DNA from: Armigeres subalbatus
Lineage: Eukaryota; Arthropoda; Insecta; Diptera; Culicidae
Assembly: GCF_024139115.2 (NCBI RefSeq)
Contig: NC_085140.1
Coordinates: 228,128,352-228,192,351 of the forward strand
Direction: 5' to 3'
DNA length: 64,000 nt
Shown: positions 23,447-34,698 of the stretch, piece after piece
How the letters are laid out: the number at the start of each line of letters is the position of its first letter
Position numbering within the stretch: position 1 is the first letter of the stretch
Made by a program: the position numbers and the translations under genes
The notes under the pieces: generated by a model
Told to the model about the DNA's origin: nothing
The model's database searches: none
Seen by the model: the letters and a program-made list of their open reading frames with translations, nothing else

Positions 23447-24643
23447 TAGACCTCTTCATGTTTTCAAAAAGTATCAAAACATCAATCGGTCAGCTCAGCA
23501 TCACAATTCTTATGCTAAAATAAGTCTCCTGTCAAATTTCCAGCTAATTCGGATAAAATTTCGAGGTGGCTCAAGTCGATTTAGTGTTTTTGGGCTATTT
23601 TCAATTTTGGAAAAAATCTAACAAGAGATATAAACGTCGAAAACTATCGCAACAACCTCTATACGAAAGCTTTAGGTGTGCTCTACAAGTCTTGTGAACA
23701 TTGCGATTCGTTTCGTTCACGTTTTGTCCATGTTAAAGTGATTTTCAAGCTTTTAAGTGCATAAAAATACTGTTTCCCCCAAAAGTCGTTGTTCTACAAA
23801 ATTCTTGAGTTTATGACAAATGATTGTTAATTTATTATATTATTATTCCTCTTTTTTCCCTGGAAATTTGAGTAATATAATTGCCTATGTGCGATTTACC
23901 GTTAAATTCTTAAAAATCAGAAGCTGAACATTTGTAATAAATTTGCACGTTAGGATTTCTTCAAGCAAGTTGTTCGAACAAAACATAAATTAAATTTTAT
24001 GATATTTGATGCTTACAACAAACGACTTCCAAATTTTGTTAAATTCATCATATGTCTGCATGCTTTTAACATTGAGTGCATTGTAGTAACAAGTGAAATC
24101 GAAGCTTCTTTGTTCGAACAACTTGTTTGAAGAAATCTCAGCGTGCAAATTTATGACAAATGTTCTGCTTCTGATTTTTAAGAATTTAACGGTAAATCGC
24201 ACATGGGCAATTATATTACTCAAATTTGCAGGGAAGAAAGAGAAATAATAATATAATAAATTAACAATCATTTGTCATAAACTCAAGAATTTTGTAGAAC
24301 AACGACTTTTGGATGAAACAGTATTTTATGCACTTAAAAGCTTGAAAATCACTTTAACATGGACAAAACGTGAACGAAACGAATCGCAATGTTCACAAGA
24401 CTTGTAGAGCACACCAAAAGCTTCCGTATAGAGGTTATTGCGATAGTTTTCGACGTTTATATATCATGTTAGATTTTTTCAAAAATTGAAGATAGCCCAA
24501 AAACACTAAATCGACTTGAGCCACCTCGAAATTTTGTCCGAATTAGCTGAAAATTTGACAGGAGACTTATTTTAGCATAAGCATTGTGATTCTTTGCTGA
24601 CCGGTTAAAATTTTGATACTTTTTGAAAACATGAAGAGGTCTA
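23447..24643. mobile_element. Foldback transposon, copy 1 (1,197 bp, 8-bp TSD)
   Basis: It begins TAGACCTCTTCATGTTTTC and ends in the exact reverse complement GAAAACATGAAGAGGTCTA. It is flanked on both sides by ATATATAT (23439-23446 and 24644-24651). The arms of about 530 bp (to ~23980 and from ~24108) are near-perfect inverted repeats around a ~125 bp spacer. There is no transposase ORF. An 8-bp TSD fits a hAT-type (or P-type) transposase acting in trans. A second copy is at 41952-43149. Confidence 0.9.
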
Positions 24644-24751
24644 ATATATATATATATGCGAAACGAAGTTTCTATAAAACGTGTAATCTCATCGAGTAAT
24701 GTGAAATTTAAACATTTTAAGTAATATAGTGAAAGTATCATCAATAATGTC

Positions 24752-24814
24752 CTGCCGTGAATCGCAAGTCATGGAATCCATATACAGATGGGACTGACTT
24801 GCGATTCACGGCAG
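24752..24814. mobile_element. Tiny palindromic element (CTGCCG...CGGCAG), copy 1
   Basis: The termini CTGCCGTGAATCGCAAGTC and GACTTGCGATTCACGGCAG are perfect inverted repeats around a short loop. The flanks are TGTC and TGTT (3 of 4 matching a 4-bp TSD). It belongs with 44227, 44604 and 61298. Confidence 0.8.
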
Positions 24815-24974
24815 TGTTGATGGTGTTGTACTAACTTCGTTGAAATAAATAAATTTAATCGAAAATTAGACATTTTAAGAAAGCAATACACGGACGGCTT
24901 GTTTTTATAAGAAATTGCAAACATTTTTAAATGTAGAGCCATTTATTCACCCAGAACATTAAAAATCCTTTTTT

Positions 24975-25364
24975 TGCCTTTCTCGTATACTAAGTATACG
25001 TAAAGGCTATATGATCACTCGAAAACCAAACTTTTGATAGAAGGCTCGGAGACCCATAGTGTTATATACCAATCGACTCTGCTCGACGAATTGAGGTGAT
25101 GTCTGTTTGTATGTATGTATGTATGTGTGTGTATGTGTACAAAATTTTGTAGGCACACTTTTTGAAACTTATCGTTGGCCGAATTACTCGCAACAAGCTC
25201 CATTCGACTGGGAATCCTGACCCATTGTTTGCTATTGAGAATTGGCCAGATTGGACTATGGGATCAGAAATTATGACCAAAATACTATTTTCTATGCGCA
25301 AAACAAGCTAAAAATCAAAGCACTCACTCATGTTTTTAGTATTTTTTTTTGCACGAGAAAGGCA
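24975..25364. mobile_element. MITE with TGCCTTTCTCGT termini
   Basis: The left end TGCCTTTCTCGTATAC and right end GCACGAGAAAGGCA are inverted partners. The 390 bp body includes a TATG/TGTG microsatellite (25108-25137). Fragments of the same end appear near 15157. No coding capacity. Confidence 0.7.
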
Positions 25365-27098
25365 CCAACACCGTTAGGTGGATTAATGAGGGTTTATTTT
25401 GTAAAATCGTAGGCAATAAACCTATCTATGTGTGTGTAATTTAATATTGTGAATTAAAACAATATTAATTGCAGAATTGAAAGGTGATCCATCTTGCTCC
25501 GCTGTTTGACCCATCGTACCCCGGCATTTTTTGATTAACAGAAAAATAGACTTCTACTTCTACAGAGAATTCAAACCCTGCGCTTCGGAGATTATAACAA
25601 ACAGATTTGCACCCTTTTCATGTTATGCGGATACAAGCACAAACCAGTTCATTTTTAAATTCAAAAAGATAATTTATCTGAAGAATTCGCGTCTTGCCGT
25701 GATTAACAATTCCAAAAATAAAAATTCTTTAATTTCAATACAGAGAATTATGAATTGTTTTAGCCTATTCCGGCCAGTACTGCAAAAGATCATGATCGTC
25801 TTAAGACAGAAAGCAAAACGCTTTTTTCTATCTCAGGCGACCAAACGAAAGTATCGTGGATTCTTTGATCAATTTCGCATGGAAAGCAGTCATGAAAAGA
25901 TGTGGTGCTTTGTTTTAAAATTTTTGAATTACACTGGATTCTGTTTTTACACGATTTACATTTTCTTAACTTTACACTCATCCTGAATGTTTAACGGATA
26001 TTAATGATTTTTCTTTGATTTATTCAGGATTTTTGAATCACGTTGCATAGATTTTGTTGGTAAATTGAAGTCACACGATCAAAAATACGAACAAAAAAAA
26101 AACGTAAAAACAGAATCCTGTGTATTTTAATAGGTATATGTAAAGAATAATGACTATTCAAAAAATAGTCATGTTCTTTTAATCCACCGAGTTGAATGTG
26201 GTAATAAACACAAAAATGAAGCGATATTGCACACTTCCATGCCTTGTCACGGAATAAATGATGAAAATGATCACATCAGTCGCATTTTAACTAAATGAGT
26301 TATTCTTTTGTATCTTACTAGAAAACAGGGTTTTTTTTTCCCTTATTTTGTTCTGTAGGTCTACCGCTGAAGGCTGCTACAACAGAACGATAAAATCGGG
26401 AATCATAGTTAATAACTGTGGAAATGTTATACGAATGGGGTACTAAAAACCAAGTAATTCGATTGGAATACGTACGGCCGAATTATAAACGTTTAGAACT
26501 GGTGTTGCCCAAATAGATCTTCTTTACTGAAGTGATAGAAATTTGATTAATTTAAGCATACTGTACTCTGCAGTACTATCCGGAGTATGGTGCATACCGT
26601 GTACAGCTTTGCGAAAATGCCTTTGATGATCAATACTAGTACTAAAGGATCTTTCCTTACATATTTCTTAAACGGCAATTTTATGTTAAGCTTTCCAGTA
26701 AATGCGACTATTTCAATAAATAATGTTTTCCTAAACCAATTCACCATATAGATGTTTTATTATTGTTGGTTTGTTGAAATGCTTATTAGATAAGGATGCA
26801 GCTAATGAAGAACGGAATAAAGCTAATAGAATTAAATTACAGTTATTTCAAAAATCATTTATGTATGGAGAAGAAAAATGAATTTTAATGTATGAAATAT
26901 AACTAGTCGCAATAAACTCTATTTACTCAAAGCCAGAATAAATAATACGTAGCACTATTGATAATAATTGATACTCAATCCTTGTTGTGTGAAACGCCGT
27001 TTCGCGATATTCGACTTTTGATTTTTTTTTATTCCATTTCATCAAGTTACGTATATTTACATTTGACTACATCTTTTTTTCTCCTTATTTTGTTTTAG

Positions 27099-27122
27099 TG
27101 GATTGATGCAAACATTGATGAG
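27099..27122 (+). CDS. hts: hts candidate 24-nt cassette microexon (WIDANIDE)
   Basis: The acceptor CTCCTTATTTTGTTTTAG ends at 27098, followed by 24 nt encoding W-I-D-A-N-I-D-E and a donor GAG|GTAACA. It is phase 0 at both ends, so inclusion adds eight residues between ITK and WVAEASP without changing frame. Like the next constitutive exon it begins with TGG. Splice signals are good, but nothing else proves use. RNA-seq would decide whether it is a neuronal-type microexon or a chance match. Confidence 0.5.
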
Positions 27123-27867
27123 GTAACAAAAAACCATTTTCTTTCAAGTATTTCCAATTTGAAATCAATCATCAATCAAACTAGTTCTCTTCAGTTTATC
27201 TACTACTCCTTTTTTCACTTGGTCGCTTCTTGGTAACTACCACTCTATACAACTAACAACGTCTTTTAATGAAAAGGTGCTTTGGAACATTGGTTTCTGG
27301 TCTCAATTCACTAAACAATTCCGCACATACCTCTACCGCTGAAAGAAAAAATAATAATTTGGCGACAAATATTTCTACATCAATCACTTAACACTAATAT
27401 TCGGTTCAGGTAAATTATTTAACAATAGATACATGCTAGCGATTTTTCATACACAAAATGCTAACTAAACTCTCTGTCAAACCAGAAAACTGTAAACAAA
27501 TTTAGGAAAATACATACATTAGATGTTTAGCCTCGATATTCCATGTAATATATTCCAAATCTGATCTAAGGATCAAACTACATTATGTAATCAAAAATGT
27601 AAAGTTTCGTTTTTTGTGCCTCTCTTGTCAATCTAGGAAATGTGTTTTTAAAAAAATACGTTTATTTCGACTTATGGCATTTTTTTGTTCAATTTCGAAC
27701 CATTTTCTTTCAAGTTCCTTTGAGCATAAGTCAGAAATGTGTTTTCTTTAATGCATTTGAAAAGTAAACAATTGCGGTAGAAGTATAAAGTAGTTCTAAC
27801 CCAAGCTACTATTAAGATATTTGTCGCTCACGATTATTTTCTATTTGTTTTTTTCTTTCTCCGGTAG

Positions 27868-27981
27868 TGGGTTGCGGAAGCTTCGCCAACACATTCTTCG
27901 ACGCCGGTAAAGATCGATGGAGCTTTGCAATTCGTCCCTCCAAATACCAATCCGAAAGAGTTCAAGCGAATTCAACAACAG
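27868..27981 (+). CDS. hts: hts exon G: WVAEASPTHSSTPVKI neck segment
   Basis: The acceptor TTTCTTTCTCCGGTAG ends at 27867. The exon is 114 nt and encodes 38 residues, WVAEASPTHSSTPVKIDG and then FVPPNTNPKEFKRIQQQ, a block conserved in insect adducins. Phase 0 at both ends; donor CAG|GTAAGA. Confidence 0.95.
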
Positions 27982-28226
27982 GTAAGATATATTCAAATCA
28001 TCGTACGTTTGAGCCCGAGAAAAGTGTTGTATACAACATATGTTTTGTCTTTTCAAATGGAAACCTCATTTTGGCTAAAGACACTATATACAAAGACGCG
28101 AAATCTGATCCTTGAACAAACAAATCAACCGGCAACCTCGAGTGCGCAACACTGCTGACGCTGATAAACTTTTCAAATTGGTCTATAAAATTTTCATGAA
28201 TCACCAATATTGAATTAGTAGTAATT

Positions 28227-28559
28227 CAGTAGAAACCCGAATTAGCCGCCAGCAAAGTTGGATTTATCTCACAATCCATAAGTTAAATCTAATGTCGAAA
28301 GTGGTGCGCAGTATAGCGCATCACCAAATGAAAACAGCGCACCACTTCCGAAGTTAGGTTTAGCTACAGTGACTATAACAACAAGTGTCAGAATTGGAAC
28401 AAAATCGTCTGTTAGTTCCATACAAATGCGCGTTCCAAACGAGCAGGAGACCTGTCAAACGTGGCACTTGACGTTACTCTTCTTCTAGGACTCTAGGTTT
28501 AGCGTACGGATTGTGAGAAACTTCCAACTTCGCTAATCGCCCATTTCGGGTTTCTACTG
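28227..28559. mobile_element. MITE with CAGTAGAAACCCG termini
   Basis: Left CAGTAGAAACCCGAATTAGC and right CGGGTTTCTACTG are inverted repeats. Inner blocks CAAAGTTGGA/TCCAACTTCG and CACAATCC/GGATTGTG also pair. Length 333 bp, no ORF. It lies in the hts intron 27982-29878, whose remainder holds only repeats. Confidence 0.8.
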
Positions 28560-28787
28560 AATATAATAACGAATTCACCGAATCAAATCGGGTTGTAAAT
28601 TCACGATAAACAAGTAAACTTTATGTCCAACCATTTGTTGGGGTTGATTAGCTCAACATGATCAAAAAATAGCAAAATAATGATTGAAACATATGTATGT
28701 AAATTTTATGATAATTGAAGTAGCCCTTACCAAATGTTACGCGCGATTTTTTGGAATGACATGTCGCTTGCTCGATTGGAATCAATG

Positions 28788-28975
28788 AGCTAGACTTTAC
28801 TAAGGTGGCGCAGATCAGCGCAGCGTGCCACTAGTTATCTCTTTCACTCTCCCGCTGTTCTTATGCAACGCAAATAGTGATGTCACTATTTGCGTTGCAT
28901 AAGATCAGTGGGAAGGTAAAAGAGAAAACTAGTGGCACGCAGCGCTGATCTGCGCCACCTTAGTAAAGTCTAGCT
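28788..28975. mobile_element. Palindromic MITE, copy 2 of 2
   Basis: AGCTAGACTTTACTAAGGTG and its reverse complement CACCTTAGTAAAGTCTAGCT form the ends. The centre is CAACGCAAATAGTGATGTCA / CTATTTGCGTTG. It is homologous to 15471-15633. Confidence 0.88.
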
Positions 28976-29017
28976 CCTTTGGATTGGAATGCCACTGCCA
29001 GTAAATTTGGAATTCCA

Positions 29018-29312
29018 ATGAATTATTGGCAGTGGCTGATTTTCTACTCGCCGCTATCACATCCCGGCGCTATAGTATATGCGCAAAATAGCCAGCATGA
29101 GTTAACCGCCAGAAATTTGTATGGCGAAAGACATCTAACGCGGGTTTTCTCAAGATTAGGAACTTTTCATGAAAAACTATTTGGTACCGGTTATGAAGGA
29201 TGGTGTCCGCTACTACGCCTACCAAATATTTTTTCGATTAAGGTGCTTAATTTCGAGTAATCGAACCGTAGATGCCTTTCGCCATACTGATTTCAGAAAG
29301 TTAACTCCTTCT
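29018..29312 (+). repeat. Dispersed ~300 bp repeat, copy B
   Basis: This is the reverse-complement match of 1-297. It starts near GAATTATTGGCAGTGGCTG and ends near CTGATTTCAGAAAGTTAACT. Confidence 0.75.
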
Positions 29313-29398
29313 GTGCCGCTGTAAGCACGCTCAAAGTAGGCGATTCATTGGAACATTTCCTGTCTTTTTTATAGTGTCTTTAATTTTGGCTAGAACCT

Positions 29399-29716
29399 TT
29401 AACCCTCTCTTTCCCACGACTTTTTTCAAAGTTTTCAATAGGAAGCAATCATCTAGGGAAAAAATGCTAGAACAAAAGTTATTTGGCATAGCTAAAATTA
29501 GTGGAAAACGAAAAAAAGTTTTTGATTGTAAATCAATAGTTACTTGATTGTTTTCAATAGTTTAACTATTTTTACACAAAATTGATTATATTTGCAGTCT
29601 AATGAAACCATAAAGTTGTGCCAAATACTGCTTTTTGTTGTTGAAATAATTCGATGAATGTAGGAAGGTGCAAAATTTGATGGAGCTCTACAGCTACCAT
29701 GGGAAGGAAAGGGTTA
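29399..29716. mobile_element. MITE with TTAACCCT...AGGGTTAA ends
   Basis: Left TTAACCCTCTCTTTCCCA and right TGGGAAGGAAAGGGTTAA are inverted repeats of 18 bp with one mismatch. TTAA at the ends could be the target duplication, as for piggyBac or Kolobok types. Confidence 0.65.
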
Positions 29717-29878
29717 AGGCGATTTGTATTTTTGTCATGATTTTTTTCCTTTTTTGATTATCTAAGTATCTCGCAAAACGAGTTTTCGATTTGATTTCTA
29801 GTCTACTTTTGCTCGGTTGCTGGATTACTGATATCACAAATTTCTAAATTATTTAAATATAAAATTAATCTGTCACAG

Positions 29879-30164
29879 ATTAAGGACTACCGGCGAGCAG
29901 ATAAGATTTCAGCCGGCCCACAATCGCACATTCTAGAAGGTGTTTCTTGGGATGAAGCAAACCGATTGAAAGATGCTAACGTATCTGCTACTGGTGATCA
30001 CGTCGTCCTCATGGGTGCCGCCTCCAAAGGCATCATCCAGAGAGGCTACCAACATAACGCAACAGTATATAAGGCACCATATGCTAAAAATCCGTTTGAT
30101 TCTGTTACCGATGATGAGCTGAACGAATACAAGAAAACAGTCGAAAAGAAGCGACAAGGTGATT
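29879..30164 (+). CDS. hts: hts exon H: end of neck, GAASKGIIQRG block
   Basis: The acceptor TTAATCTGTCACAG ends at 29878. The exon encodes IKDYRRADKISAGPQSHILE, then GDHVVLMGAASKGIIQRGY and HNATVYKAPYAKNPFD, and ends TDDELNEYKKTVEKKRQGD. The strong donor T|GTAAGT at 30165 carries one base. That base plus the next acceptor restores YTDTDFSESEAL, proving the junction to 48356. An internal GTGATT donor four bases upstream is much weaker. The following intron is 18.2 kb. Confidence 0.96.
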
Positions 30165-30711
30165 GTAAGTATCTTTGCCTCATACCTCATACATATGTAC
30201 ATCCATTTGCGGTTCAATAGCGTGTAACTGTAACTATTAAAACTTATGTACTTTTTTCGGGCTATGGAATGGGCTATTAGGGGCAACTGCAACGCAGTCT
30301 ACCAGGGTTTGCAGAAATCACTCTCAATAGATCATGAACAACGATGAAAGAAAGGCAAAAACTGTTCCGAATCATAATAAGCCATGATAACAAATTTATC
30401 AAAATTGTATACAAGTGCGAAAAAACAGAATCAGTTAGGCAGCCCCCACATAAAAATGGTGATTCTCGCTTTGTTTTCACTCCTTTCGTGTTGGTTTCTG
30501 TACAGCTGTGTAGAACAAGTTGAAATGCTGCATCATCAGAGCCAGTGCTCCCCGCATTTGGAGCTTTCTAAAAGAAATTTTTTATGGGGTATAGCACCCC
30601 GAATCAGTTCTCTATCATGAGAGCTTGCGAAAATAGTCTCTCGCGGTATGCTACATATCGTATATGTATACAGAGATGATACGTGAGAGACTTGTTCTTT
30701 CTCTTTAGGAT
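30165..30711. other. Start of the 18.2 kb hts intron, nothing recognised
   Basis: Only short shadows of frames occur before the first LINE fragment. Confidence 0.4.
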
Positions 30712-31372
30712 TCAATCCCTGCAGTCTACAGAGGGTCCGCAAATCATTTTCCACCTGATCGATCCATCTTGCACACATTGCCGCTATCGAGAACTATCTT
30801 CACCGGGTTATTGTCCGACATTCTGGCTACGTGCCCGGCTCATCGCAGTTGTCTCCCAACAGCTAATGCACCTCGTGTTTCATTCGCCTCCTCCATGTAC
30901 CGTCTTCCATCTGCACCCCACCATGGATGATCTAGAATCACGGGTAGAAGAAAACAGCAAAATTTTGCTATGATTGTTCTGTTTTTTCTTACAATAACAT
31001 ATAAATAACTAATTTTACTATTATTACAAAACTTGCTGTTACGATGCTATTTTATGTTATTTTTGAATAACATAAGAATAACTACATCAGATATCATAGC
31101 AACATTTGTTATTATTATGTTATTTATTAGTTATTCGACTCTATCCCAGGTATCCACCAGTCGAATGAGCGTTTTGTCTACTATTCAGTATTGTACTCTA
31201 TTCGATAGGAACGTCATGCGGAGTCCAGTTTCCTGGCGATTTCCTGCCACGATGCGTCTACGAATTTCTCTACTGGTATCGTGTTTGGCGGTCACCATTG
31301 AGCCCAAATACACAAATTCTTCAACATACTCAATTTCACCACCAAAACAAACTCGAGGTGGTTCGTTTACGC
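30712..31372 (-). pseudogene. 3' fragment of an RTE-like LINE
   Basis: It aligns with the 3' part of the LINE at 2520-5748 (e.g. GCAGTCTAC-GAGGGTCCGCAA and TTCACCGGGTTATTGTCCG). It encodes degraded C-terminal RT and carries an unrelated ~210 bp AT-rich insertion at about 30935-31150. It may belong to the same old insertion as the 5' fragment at 32900-33960. Confidence 0.7.
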
Positions 31373-31394
31373 AGGGTGGCCACTGATCCAGGAA

Positions 31395-31510
31395 TCCGGG
31401 AATTTTAAATAACTGTGGAAAACCCGGGAATTTTAAATAACCGGGAAAAACTCGGGAATTTTAAATAACCAGGAAAAACCCGGGAATTTAATGAAGTCAC
31501 CGGGAATTTT
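31395..31510. repeat. Short tandem array (~28 bp unit, AACCCGGGAATTTTAAAT)
   Basis: Four adjacent variants of a unit containing CCGGGAATTTTAAATAAC occur. The array starts after CAGGGTGGCCACTG, which resembles a transposon end. Confidence 0.7.
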
Positions 31511-32017
31511 TCCAAATTATTCAAAAAAAAGCTGCAAAACACTTGAATTCGGGGCTGCATATTTAAAATGAATTATGAGCCAATGCTTTTATTAAGTAGG
31601 TGAATGTAGATTTGACTTAAATTGTAGTAGTAAAATAACATTAAAATTCCTTTAACGACTTTCTCATAAGTTTTCGCCAACATTCAGCTTTTTTGGATTT
31701 TGAGCATGACTTATAGAAGTGTTAGTGATATTTCAGAAAGTTTTATCTCTTTCAAATTCCTGCTTATTTTTGAATGTTCGTTCAAACGTACATAAAGTCG
31801 TAGGAGCTTTGAATATTTTTTTTTTCATTTTATCAGCAATCCTTACTGGTTTCACAATTCGAAATTTTCTATACACTGGTTTTATATTCAGTAAAGAAGG
31901 TGATATGTACCTTAACATTTCCTAATTATTTCCGTGTACTATACTATAAAATGTTTTATAGCTATCGGTATGAAACCGAGACCGCTTGAATAAAATAATC
32001 CGGCGACTATCTGCCAG

Positions 32018-32431
32018 CCCTCCTTAGCCGTGCGGTAAGACGCGCGGCTACAAAGCAAGACCATGCTGAGGGTGGCTGGGTTCGATTCCCGGTGCCGGTC
32101 TAGGCAATTTTCGGATTGGAAATTGTCTCGACTTCCCTGGGCATAAAAGTATCATCGTGTTAGGTGCCCGCCAGAGTAAACGCGACGCGACAGGGCAATT
32201 TGACAGCCTGTTGATAATGATTATTATTCTTTTACGCGAGTCGCGTCGCGTCGCATCGCTCGTCGCGTTTACTCTGGCTTCGCCCTTAGCCTCATGATAT
32301 ACGAATGCAAAAATGGTAACTTGGCTTAGAAACCTCGCAGTTAATAACTGTGGAAGTGCTTAATGAACACTAAGCTGCGAGGCGGCTCTGTCCCAGTGTG
32401 GGGATGTAATGCCAATAAGAAGAAGAAGAAG
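32018..32431 (+). mobile_element. tRNA-derived SINE (Feilai-like), copy 2, with 8-bp TSD and nested MITE
   Basis: It is nearly identical to 16325-16623: box A-like TTAGCCGTGCGGTAAGACGC, box B-like GGTTCGATTCCCGG, and an (AAG)n tail. The target duplication TCTGCCAG is at 32010-32017 and 32432-32439. It is interrupted by an element at 32164-32289. Confidence 0.88.
32164..32289. mobile_element. MITE inserted inside the SINE
   Basis: It is flanked by TTAG (32160-32163 and 32286-32289; the second copy is included here). The ends contain GCCAGAGTAAACGCGACG and its exact reverse complement CGTCGCGTTTACTCTGGC. The uninterrupted SINE at 16325 gives the empty-site sequence. Confidence 0.85.
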
Positions 32432-32439
32432 TCTGCCAG

Positions 32440-32899
32440 CTGCCTCTTTCATCTCCAACCATCGTACATGTTAGACGTGTTTGCCAGCAATCTCCAAAAC
32501 CCTTTTACCAGTGTGAACAAGTGTATTTCTTCACCGGTACAATTTCAACTTCTGCTGCTGTTCCGATCATTTCAAAGGTACGCCTAAGAAAGATTTGACA
32601 AAGATGCTACAAAAATATAAGATCTATCAAGTACATAACAGTAGAGGACCCTGTATAGAATAAAGATTAATGCGAGAATGTAGAGAAAACATTAGACATA
32701 TGAACATTCTTCAGATAAAAATAGATATTGACTCATCTATAAACCATGTTGTCATATTTTTACGCTTTACCTTATTTTCATGGAGCATGGCCACATAGGT
32801 TCTAGAGTGCAATCAATATCTCAAAAGCTTTTTGAACAAACCAGCAGTTAGAACAACAGTCATGAATCTGTTGGAATATTAGAACGTAACGTTCTGATC
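32440..32899. other. Intron sequence, nothing recognised
   Basis: No ORF, repeat or motif that I can support. Confidence 0.4.
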
Positions 32900-33960
32900 C
32901 GGGGACACAGTCCCTAGTACAGTGGTTTCGGATCTATCTTTAAGAGATGCTGCGCGTATTTGCTCCAACTGCTGAAAGCAGTCTTGGCCAGTCTACCTTC
33001 TTGTAGCCGCCCTATGTTTAGCCGCGGCGTTCGATATTGACGAGTGTTGTACACCGTCGAGATCTTTGCTGAGCGCAGGAATGCTGCAACGCGGTAGTGG
33101 CCAGATTCTATATTCCCACTGCGAGAAATTATTTACAACCGATTAAAACGTAGTCTATTCGATTTTCCGGTTAGGTGATCTCCAAATGTTTTTGTGAATA
33201 GTTTGATGGGGGCGATCAAATGCTTTGGACTACCATTCCGCGGGGAGCTGCCAAATTTATGAATGGTGGGGCAGTTGTCAGTGCAGCCATCACCTGATCG
33301 GTGATAGGTCTGTACATTTCCTTCCGTCTGCTACTTGAGCTACTTGAGCGTTCATGTCTTCGATGAAGCCGCGGTGGGCATTCGTCGTATGTCTGTTCTA
33401 GCTCGTAGTCGAGTCGCCCTTCGAGGAGGTAGTCGCTCGATGCCCGCTTCTTCACGCCTTCTGTCCCACAAATCTCCTACAAAACCTAGCGACTTGCAGT
33501 TTTATGCTCCAAGCTTCCAATCGCTATACTTTATTTGTCACCTAGGTCATTGCCGATTGTGTCGAGTCATATTATCTCCTATGTTGTTCGTAATTATTGG
33601 TTTTACAACCGGAGTATTGGGCCTGCGCAAACCTTCTGTATCACCGGGGGCCGTCTTGCAGGTTCTGACTGTAATATCCTGAGATAACGTTTCGGTGAGA
33701 TCATAACTAATGATGTGTTGCACATAGTTTAGCGCCTGAATGCTTTTCACAATGTAGGACGTTTATTGATATTATCTTCAAATAGGGCACACATCTGATT
33801 CTCGTCTGATTCGGATGAGTGTGGTCACAACACTGGCGCTTCGAGCGGGCCAGCTTGCGGATACATGCTGCATTTTATAATAGTAGTTTAACAGAGTTCT
33901 CTGTCAAACCTTACCACATCCTAGGCAACCTCACAACTCGCAGAGAGAAATAAATAGTGC
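32900..33960 (-). pseudogene. 5' fragment of an RTE-like LINE (endonuclease part)
   Basis: It aligns with about 4430-5690 of the first LINE (e.g. CTTGTAGCCGCCCTATGTTTA, then GGACTACCATTCCG and CCTAGCGACTTGCAGTTT). The frames are broken by many indels. Confidence 0.7.
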
Positions 33961-34001
33961 CTGGAGAGGAATAATGCCAGGAATGACTGTCGAATGCATC
34001 T

Positions 34002-34273
34002 TATCCAGTTTTCCGCGAGCGGTAATGGCCGCCATCTTGCTTGCGGTTCAGTCTCTGATTTGACGTGTCTGGAGATCAACTGCACCCACCGCTCCGAGCA
34101 TTCTGACTAATGTTGCATATAAGAAGGTACTGATTCAGTGAATTCAAGCCTTCTTATGTGCCACATTGATCAAAATGCTCGAATGGTGGGTGCAGTTGAC
34201 CTCCAGAAACGTCAAATCAGAGACTAACCCGCAGGCAAGCTGGTGGCCATTACCGTTCGCGGAAAACTGGATA
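34002..34273. mobile_element. Palindromic MITE with ~125 bp arms
   Basis: Left TATCCAGTTTTCCGCGAGCG and right CGCGGAAAACTGGATA pair. GGTGGGTGCAGTTGA/TCAACTGCACCCACC lies inward. The loop is about 12 nt around 34136-34147. Confidence 0.85.
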
Positions 34274-34294
34274 GCGAGCAATCGGTTGAATATA

Positions 34295-34698
34295 GGTGCA
34301 AATATACTCTATTACCAATATAGTCCACTCTGGCTGATTTGGAAAGATAACACATTAGCGCCGCGGTGTCACAAAAGGCAAGCATAGTAAATAAAAGACA
34401 TGTCGAGGGGTGTTCAAACGTATGATGCAATATGCAGTATGACATGTCTAAATGATGTGCAAGAAATCATCATATGATTCCATTTTGATATCTGAGCTTA
34501 AATCTTGAAAATTGCAAGCCTAATTTTTAAAAATTGGTATTTTATTGTATTTTTTCCAATCATTGGACCCCTTGGCTATCGTTTCCAGGAGTTAGTTGCC
34601 TTTTGTGACGCAAGATGGTGTGATTGTGCTGTCCGTTGCCTAATATATGGAGATTTTCGAAGTGGACTATATTGTTAATCTACTATATTTGATAGGTG
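34295..34698. mobile_element. Inverted-repeat element
   Basis: CAATATAGTCCACT near 34317 pairs with AGTGGACTATATTG near 34661. TCACAAAAGGCAAG pairs with TTGCCTTTTGTGAC inward. It lies next to the preceding palindrome. Confidence 0.6.

Larger units (their letters stand above)
19638..27098 (+). other. hts intron 5 (7.5 kb), hosting an antisense exon and repeats
   Basis: It is bounded by AAG|GTAGAG and TTTTGTTTTAG|TGG. It holds the antisense exon at 19958-20065, inverted-repeat elements at 20608, 21873 and 24975, a 1.2 kb foldback element, and one of the small TRYA palindromes. The stretches 20786-21872, 22791-23446 and 25365-27098 show no gene that I can support. 25531-25986 is an open frame of 151 codons without recognisable features. 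Confidence 0.8.

Noticed and set aside
24981..25010. CRISPR-like array among repeated palindromes
   Set aside because: No regularly spaced direct repeats with unique spacers, and the organism is eukaryotic.
25531..25986. 151-codon plus-strand frame in hts intron 5
   Set aside because: No recognisable domain, AT-driven composition, and no splice or transcription support.
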